Origin: Heliocidaris erythrogramma
Taxonomy: Eukaryota; Echinodermata; Echinoidea; Camarodonta; Echinometridae
Reading direction: 5' to 3'
DNA: 64,000 bases
Assembly: GCA_025617745.1 (NCBI GenBank)
Contig: CM046855.1
Coordinates: forward strand, 43,949,313-44,013,312
The notes beneath the pieces were generated by a model. That model saw nothing but the letters and a program-made list of their open reading frames with translations. It was not told the DNA's origin and ran no database searches. The translations under genes and the position numbers were made by a program. Shown here in pieces: positions 24,001 to 33,000 of this stretch; position 1 is the stretch's first letter; every line of letters begins with the position of its first letter.

Positions 24001-27000
24001 ATCATTCTCATCACCACCTTCATTATCGTCGTCGTCTTTTTATCATCCTCATGTTCATCATTTTTTAATCATCTTCATCTTCATCATTAATCATCCTCCT
24101 AAACATTTTTATCATCACCATCATTCTCTACTTCCTCCTCTTCACCTATTTCAATCGGTCTTCTTCTCACGGGCGCACATCTAAGGCAAGGGATTAAAGG
24201 GCAATTAAGCGTCCTGTTTTTTCTAAAGACACAATATCTAACGCCGAAAAAGTACTGTCAAATGTATTCAAAGGTTTTTAAATACATGTATGCCCCCACA
24301 CATACTCTCTCTATATTTTTTGGTTCTATCTGAACTACAGGCACATGTAGAATATTAGTACTATTACCTGAAACACTTTATTTTTTATTTGCGTTCTAAA
24401 TTCTCCTTTGATTTTTTGACAGAATGAAGCAGACGGCACTGTAATAGTTAACTTTGGTCTTTATCAGGTAAGAACTTCGCATCGATTCATTTCAATAATT
24501 TATAATCTGAAGGTCTTGGCCCGAATTCACAAAGGAGGTTTGGTTTAAACCATGGTTTAAACCACCTCCTGGGGTTTTTAAGCGTACGTGCGCGCGGAAT
24601 CCGATCCAATCATATATTTTCTTTGAGCGCGTGCATGGACAGTGTGCGCTTATTTACGTCTATTTCAGCACTGTAATAGTTAACTTTGGTCTTTATCAGG
24701 TAAGAACTTCGCATCGATTCATTTCAATAATTTATAATCTGAAGGTTTTGGCCCGAATTCACAAAGGAGGTTTGGTTTAAACCATGGTTTAAACCACCTC
24801 CTGGGGTTTTTAAGCGTACGTGCGCGCCGAATCCGATCCAATCATATATTTTCTTTGAGCGCGCGCATGGACAATATGCGCTTATTTACGCCTATTTCAG
24901 TACGCTTACGGAGGTTTAAACCACACTGTTAAAAAATATGTGGGTATTTTTCCTGGCAGTCGAAACGCCAGGAGTGCACGTTATTTTACAGCCTTATGTA
25001 AAACTACAGTCTGTAAAAAATATTTCCGTTTTTTTACAGGAAAGAGACTGTAAATTTAAAATAATTTGTAGTCAGTCTCAAGGAAAGCCAGAAAGTCTGT
25101 AGTTTTACAGTTATTAGTGTATAGCCATGCTTTATGTTATCCTATTCTCTACCTTAATCTATCCTATCCTAAACATATCCTATCTAGTTAATTCAATTTA
25201 ATGCAATCTTTTATACGCACCTTATAGTTTTTTATTCCTTTTGTGAGAGTTACTAAATCGGGCATACTAAAAATTACTAAAAATTCATGAATATTCATAA
25301 AAGTGTTTTCCCACATATTTGGTAATTTAACAGGGTAACTTGTTAAAATATGAGAAAATTTTTTTTTAACGGTGTTTTTTATCGGGCGATTTAAAATAAA
25401 TGCTGATTTCCGGTAAACCAACAAACTTGCTGTTGTTTTACAGGAAATCAGCAGGAAATCAGCCTGTAAAATTGAAATGACGGCAATAACTTGTAATTTC
25501 AAGGGCCAGGAAACCTGTAGTTTTACAGTTATTTTTACAGTGCATGGTTTAGGTTTAAACCTCCTTTGTGAATTCGGGCCATGGGTTTAACCTCGACACG
25601 GCACCTACGTCCATTTCCCACTCCCGCTTGTGGGAGAATTCCGCCTCATCCCCTGCACTCTATAAACATTCAGATCGCTCGGTCACAATTTCTTAATCAG
25701 ATTATAGTCATTCTGACTAGGATTCTGATCATTTTTACTAGGATTATGTTCACTTCAAACCCGAAGCTGGTAGCTTTCACTAGAATAATGCAGATGCCCG
25801 TGGGAATAGCTATTCTAGTCAATTTCTAGTCGTATTATACTAGATTGTTTTAGAGTGTGCTTATCAACTACTGCATTCGCCATGTAATACACACGAATCT
25901 ACTGATACGTTTACCAGTCAATAGCTACGTTCGTATACGGGACCTGTGGTTTCGAAACTTTAAGCTAACGAAACGACTCACTAATCACGAGGGTTCACAC
26001 GGACTCGAAACAACGATGCTCGTTCTTCTGAAACTACAAGCGATCGTCGTTGTTAACACCGAAGTAGATACCGATTGTGTGTACAATACACATACAGATC
26101 CTGTGTTCATAATTCGTGCGAAGGGTATGACTAGTAGGCCTTTACGGTACATGTATGTCTAAAACAATGTCTAAAACAATTTTGTGTGTGTAATTGAGTT
26201 TTTACAGACGTGTATCAATCAGATATGAATATTTACGTCTGGGGACCGACCTTTAACGTCACCCGATCCAAAAGACGTGACTCAGTCTCGAACCTAGGTC
26301 CGGTGAATCAGTTTATAATTTCCACTGTTAGCTGGATTACAGGCGCACGCCACAACGCCCAGTTTGGGGTGTTTCATAACCTTTAATCAAGGCCACTGTG
26401 CTGCTCTTTCGATCCTCGAAACACGCGGAATAGTCCTGATTATTGCCCGGGAAGTCTTGCTCCATCATAAGACCAAGAGGTTATGAATCATTCAACAACC
26501 TTCCCAAATAAAGCAGGACAACTTGTACGTTTAACCCACATATTTAAACACTGCAACTCTATTGTTCAGTGCGTTGAACCAAGGAGGTACTAGGCAAGCA
26601 CCTCCTTGGTTTAACCAATCAAGTAACAGGAACCGTAACGGAAAAGATCGTCCATTATTCAGTGGGGACCGAAAAGGGTAGATAGCGGGATAAAGTTGAA
26701 AGTATTTATAATCTTATTTCTCTTGATAAAAAAACCCGCACACAGATAAATGTTTGCTCAATTCTCAAAAAGGAAATTGTCAACAGTCCTATTTTTCTTA
26801 TATGTGGAAATTATCATTTTCTATTAGCGATAACAAATATTTACTTCTCACATGTTTGGAATCAGCTGAGTGGTCTCTTCACGCCATGTCACAGAAGCTT
26901 CTGATTGGTTCATTTTCTCTACCAACGACTGAATTATTCATGAAAATTTTCGTGAAAAATAATCAGAGTTAAAAATAAGAAAACAACAAGTACCGTTGAC

Positions 27001-28509
27001 GGGTGGCGTCTTTTTTCCGTACCACAGCGAGGCCAGAAACCCCGTTTTGAAGACTTTGAAAGAGACAATTATAAGACTAGTATTTTCTCAAAGTTTCACC
27101 TGAAATCTAACCTTAAAGGGACGTTTTAATGCCGCGAGAGGGCACCGTGATCGTTACCTGATCATGCCCTTGCCCCGCGGGGCGCAAACCACCTCGGATA
27201 AACAAACATGCACGCTCTGCCTGAGCTCGAGCTCTCGTGCGAGATTCGGTCGGCTTCGTGCAGTCGAAATGTAATCCCACTTAATCCAACGGACGCGTTC
27301 GACGCACAAACTTTGTGTACGAGTGAATGGGGCTTACGCAATTCTGACTTTCCCCACGGCCGCCCAGTGGCGTATCCCTTTTATTTAACCATAACCCTTA
27401 TATACCCCTGACGAGATTCAAATTCGGGATCTCTTCACGAGAGCGCACCGACGCGACGATCCGACAGAAGAGCTGCTCGATGGGTTTGCTCATTTTATTA
27501 AATCCCTACAATAATTTGTTTTTCATGAATATTCATGCCGACTATAGTCTTGACGGAATAAACCGTATATTATCACTTCACTTCCAGAGACTTTAGCTTC
27601 GCTTTGGTACGTTAAAAAGAGGCTGACCGGTGCTCAATGGCGTTGTGATGGAGCAAGTTTTCCCGCGCAATAATCAGGACTATTCCGCGCGTTTCGAGGA
27701 TCGACAGAGTAGCACAATCACCTTAATTAAAGGCTAGGTGTTTCACGGAGAGAAAACTCTGGAATGGTTTCACGTCGTTTTATGAGAAAGGGTATTATAA
27801 TACATCATATGGAAAGTAATGGATGATGATGACAGGGATAACATTCGAAGTCTTCATTTTAACCAGTGAACGATACTTTTGACTATGAATCTATTCAAAA
27901 CACCTTTTCAAGTTTTATGTTTAGAAAAGATTTACTTTTTAAGCACAATGCAACATCTTTCATTTGTAACTTGCAAGAATATTTTGCAGGATTACCTATA
28001 ATTACAAGTATGCAGGTAGTTACTAAATGTTTTGAAGGGGGAAGGGGGAACAGTGGTATAAAATCCATTTGATATTTTCACCCTGGCCAGTTATATGTTT
28101 TATGGTCATTTAATCTTTCGATTATTAAACGTCCATTTTCTTAAAACTTTTTTACGTCGTAAAAAAATTCAACATGTATTCAAATACACGTAATTTTAAT
28201 ATCCTATTAAAAAGGAAACAATATATCTTTAATAAACCTCATTGCTTTCTACGACAAATGAGAAAATTCAGGATTGTGATACTATCCAATTCCACCCATG
28301 AACAGTGTATGGCTCATATTGCACAATCTCTCCTTTTTATCACTCTTGCTCTTTTCTCTCCAATTTCCCCCCTCTGATTTGATTTTATTCGTCAGGTATA
28401 TTGCAATACAAACATAACCAGGTACCATGACAGGATAGCCCATGAAAGCCGAAATGGCTTATTTCCAATGGGGTCCTTATTTCCAATGGGGTCCTCTCTT
28501 TAACCGCTT

Positions 28510-28544
<35 letters not shown>

Positions 28545-30058
28545 TACACACACTTTCCTCCCCTCTCTCTCTCTCTCTTTTCAATATTTATTCTTTCTCT
28601 CTCTCTCTTGCTCCTTTGCTCATAATATAGAACTGGACAGACGAGTCCATGGCTTGGAGTAAAGACATATATAACATCTCTTATATCTTCATTCCAAGAC
28701 ACGTTGTTTGGGTGCCAGACACAGTACTACACAAGGGGTATGTATATGGTTAAGTCATCGTGACCATAATTATTACATATTATGTACACACATACATATA
28801 TATACACTCAACCAAAAAAGTAAGTTACCCCCTAGCATTTTTGGATATATCTCAAAAATTATTTTACCGATTTTCATAATTCAAACGGGAATGGATAGGA
28901 AACTTTATTACTCATAACATGAATGGCATATCATTGGCACCAGATATCATTATTGGTGTGAAAAAATGCATTTTATGTCAAAATGCATGGGAAAAAAAGT
29001 TGCACTTAAGGTTATATGAAGCATATTGTGTACATTTCCTATGCAAGTTAGCAAATGACCTTTTTAAATTGTTATGTAATTCTCAGGAATTTCTTCAGGT
29101 ATAAAATATGCTTCCCTATTAAACTGTATGCTCATGAAAAGAAAGAGATAGAGAAATATGCAATAAACCATGCTTACAAGTTCAGAATCATGAGTGATTG
29201 TTTGATTATTTGTGTAAAAGTCAATGCAAATCACTAAAGTGCAACTTTTTTTCCCATGCATTTTGACATAAAATGCATTTTTCACACCAATAATGATATC
29301 TGGTGGCAATGATATGCCATTCATGTTATGAGTAATAAAATTCCCTATCCATTCCCGTTTGAATTATGAAAATCGGTAAAATACTTTTCGAGATATATCA
29401 AAGAATGCTAGGGGGAACTTACTTTTTTGGTTGAGTGTATATATATATATATATTAAATATCATAATTGATAGGATTGAAGTAAATTGAATATATCATAA
29501 AGAAATGTGAGAAAATTACAATGCCCCGACCGGGATTCGAACCCGGGATCCTGGATTACATGACCAGTGCTCTACCAAAATGAGCTATCCGGGCTCCCGT
29601 CGAAGCAAAGTAACAATCTCACGTATAGCCCCTCTCTTTCCATCGAGCGTAGGTCGGGGCATTGTAATTTTCTCACATTTCTTTATGATATATTCAATTT
29701 ACTTCAATCCTATCAATTATGATATTTAATTACGAATTTAAATTGTCCTCTATAGAAATGCGTTGGCATGGATTTGCCCGACTTTAGAGGGAAGACCTGT
29801 CTCATTGGTATATAGGCCATTATATAGCGTACGCATGGAATTGGCATGGAATTGGTATGGATGTACCCCCTACGCTCGATGGAAAGAGAGGGGCTATAAT
29901 TGTGAGATTGTTACTTTGCTTCGACGGGAGCCCGGATAGCTCAGTTGGTAGAGCACTGGTCATGTAATCCAGGGTCCCGGGTTCGAATCCCGGTCGGGGC
30001 ATTCTAATTTTCTCACATTTCTTTATGATATATTCAATATATTAAATATTAAATATAT

Positions 30059-30090
<32 letters not shown>

Positions 30091-33000
30091 AACGACTAAT
30101 GGGTACATTAGGAGGACAGTTTTTGTTCTTTTTCTTTGTTCAACTGTCGACCTAATGTACCAACTGTCTACCTAATGTAGGGGTCGCTATTATGACGGAA
30201 TAAACTGCATTGTTAGGTGTCGACTTAATGTACCCGTTAGTCAAATATACATATATATATTGCTTTCTAATCATGAAGATCGTAGATGAAGATTCATGAT
30301 ACAGGTGTGTATTTGATTTGTCAGCAGTCGAAAAATAACATAGTTGTAGTGAATAGCAAATATTCATGGAAATGTTCAAATTCGTTATTAATCAAAAATT
30401 TGTTGAGCTGATGTCTTATCAATTCTTGAGTCAGGGTGGTAACAAAGCAAACGAGTGAATGTATTGTTGTATTGGTATTTTTCGCAAAATTTCCGTCAGG
30501 GCACTCATACAGCAAAAGGGTTCGAAAGGCATTCTGAAGAAGCAAAATATGATTAAAATCGTATCTTACTACAGTCGCTAATTCCACTTCAATTTCTATC
30601 AATTTAGTTTCAGGGATGCCACAAATGTTCATTACCCCCCCCCCAACCAGTACCTTCTTCTCTTTATTGGTTGCTTTAAAAAAATACTAGTAGAGTGTCA
30701 GGGGCTTTCCGAAATATTATAGAGCTCATATATGTTGATTTTTTCCGACCCCCAATTGCAAGAAATATGGTTTGTAAATAAATAATGAACATATTGAAAT
30801 AAAGGCTTCATTAATTTTAGGAAATAAAATAGATTTTTTTGCCTAAAATGTACCCTTGAATATTGACCTTATTGAGCCAGATTTCTCAAACCGACCGACC
30901 GATAAACATCGAAGCGGGGTTGACCTGCTATGACGTCACTGGGTAGAGTTGATCAATTCATCCAGGTCAATTCATCCTGTGCATAACGCGCGCTATTGAA
31001 ATCGTGTGTAAACAAACCAACATCAACGAGAGTCGCTTTCTTTTGGGGAATCCTTACGTTTTGTGTCAAAATGTCACGAAATTGCGTTGTGTGCGTGTGT
31101 GTGGGGGTGTTACAATACTTTAAAGAACACCAACATCAGTTTCTTCACCTTTCCAAAGCTCAATAAGCAACGGAATTTGTGGGTGAAGTTTGTGAAAATT
31201 CGGCGAAAAGATTTCACAGCAAGCATGCACGAATTTGTACTATTGTAGGGACCATTTCGAAAAATCAGCCTTCGAACGTCACTGCAAGATTGACTTTGGA
31301 GATGTAGCTGGCCCGAAATACAAGGCTAAAATGTAAACTAGTTTTCATATAATATTAACAAAACTGATGTATTTTATACCGATGTATTTTATACCGATGT
31401 GTTGGCTCAGTCAGTAGAACGTCCGCCTCACAATCGGGAGGTCGTGGGTTCGAACCTCGGCCGCGTCATACCAAAAGACGTTAAAAGATGGGAGTTGGTG
31501 CTACCTTGTTTGGCGTTCAACAATTGAAAGGATAGAGCAACGTCGATCTGGCGCTGCGCAGTGGCTGCCGGGCCCACGATCAATTGGGCAAAAAGAATTT
31601 CCATATCGGTTAATAAAATTTGGAGACATAATTTGGAGACATAATTTTGAAGTATCAAAACCATGTCGAGCAAAGTTTCTCTTCACTCTCTGTTGCCAGT
31701 CCCATGCTATGCTGTGTATAGCAGTACACCGCGGAGGTCATACGACTCTACCCAATGACGTCAGTGCTAATTTGCATGGAAAAGTAAACAAGCTAGCATT
31801 TTGCCAAATTGGACTGCGAGACAATTTCAAACCCTCAAAAAGGTGATTTTTTTTTTTTTTAAATTGCACTTTCTAGTTGAGCTATTTGAAAAATTTAAAA
31901 GGATTGTTTTCTTTGATTTAATATTACCAAATAAAAACGCATACCACTTCTTTTCTCAATATGAGCTCTTTAAATATCTATAAACAGTTAGTCGGGTCAT
32001 TATAGGGTTTGACCCTAACAAATTGCAACAAAGGTATTTTTTTAACGGTTTTAAATAGTATTTGACATCAGGAATAACATAACAAAATTCTAAGAAATTC
32101 GGACCTACCGAAAACGGTTATTTTCAAATGGCGTCAAAGATGGCCACCAGTACCTTAAAAAAGCGGTAAATTTCCCCTTTTGTTATTTTAACACGTTTCA
32201 ATGAATATCCTGAAACCTAAAATACACTTTAAACTAGATAATCACATATCTAAGGCAAAGAGTAACTCACTTCCTATCATTTTGAGGAATAGGATGCCAT
32301 CTTAGGTTTTCAGGGTAACCAACCGCCACAACACATTTTTAGTGGTCTGAATAGATTTCTTAACCCCTAAAACCTAGGAAAAGACACCAACATTACACCT
32401 CTAGGATGGATATTTCATGATTTATGGCTATGTTCAGGTACGTCATTTTGAAAATAACCACTTTCTGAAGGTCCGATTTTCGTAGTTATTCCGGATATCA
32501 AATACTACTGAAAACCGTCAAAAATCCCTCTTAATTTTTAGGGGTTAGGGAATTTTTTCCACATATTTATTCCGCTTATTTATCTTGATGATTTATTTTC
32601 AATCTTTCCTTCAGGGTGCTCGTGACAGAGCAGACCAGTTCAAAGGATATTCTGGTCTTTGAAAGTGGTCAGGTAGCTGATGTAAGTATCGTGGACGTCT
32701 CTCTGCCGTGCGTCACAAGAAAGTCCAATCCAAGAGATGGAAGCAGCGATGGATCAAATGAAGAACTTCGTGGAAAGATGACGCGGGTGTGTACTTTGAT
32801 ACTGGGTTCTTCTATCCAGTCGCATACCACCATCGTATACGAGGCAAAATCTCCCGACATCACCGGCCTTGGAAGCCTGGTCGACGATTGGCAGCTGGAA
32901 GAGGTGTACCCCCACGAGACAATGCAGTCCAGACCGAGTCCGCATGACCCGATCGCGGTAGCCGTTTTCGACTTCGTTCTGGTCAAGAACGCCACGCTCA

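Larger units (their letters stand above)
29460..30040. mobile_element. tRNA-SINE palindrome (one - copy, one + copy)
   Basis: A tRNA-headed unit on - (head 29522-29594, tail to 29460) meets an inverted tail at about 29655-29735 (CATTGTAATTTTCTCACATT, ATGATATATTCAAT). A second complete head lies on + at 29930-30001 with the same tail. The 5' flanks of both heads also share GACGGGAGC and AAGTAACAATCTCAC. The two heads are about 95% identical. Confidence 0.8.
30931..31763 (+). mobile_element. element with TGACGTCAYTGGGTAGAGT ends carrying a THAP-domain remnant
   Basis: TGACGTCACTGGGTAGAGT at 30931 is inverted at 31745-31763 (ACTCTACCCAATGACGTCA). The interior has a broken THAP zinc-finger frame and a tRNA-like SINE. 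THAP domains occur in P-type and some other transposases, so a transposon origin is plausible. A captured host exon cannot be excluded. Confidence 0.6.

Noticed and set aside
29522-30001. Functional tRNA-Thr genes
   Set aside because: Shared A33, T:T and G:G defects, SINE tails and palindromic arrangement argue for SINE heads.
29820-30002. Frame reading MPRPGFEPGTLDYMTSALPTELSG
   Set aside because: This is the usual antisense translation of a tRNA-like T arm and anticodon region, not a protein.
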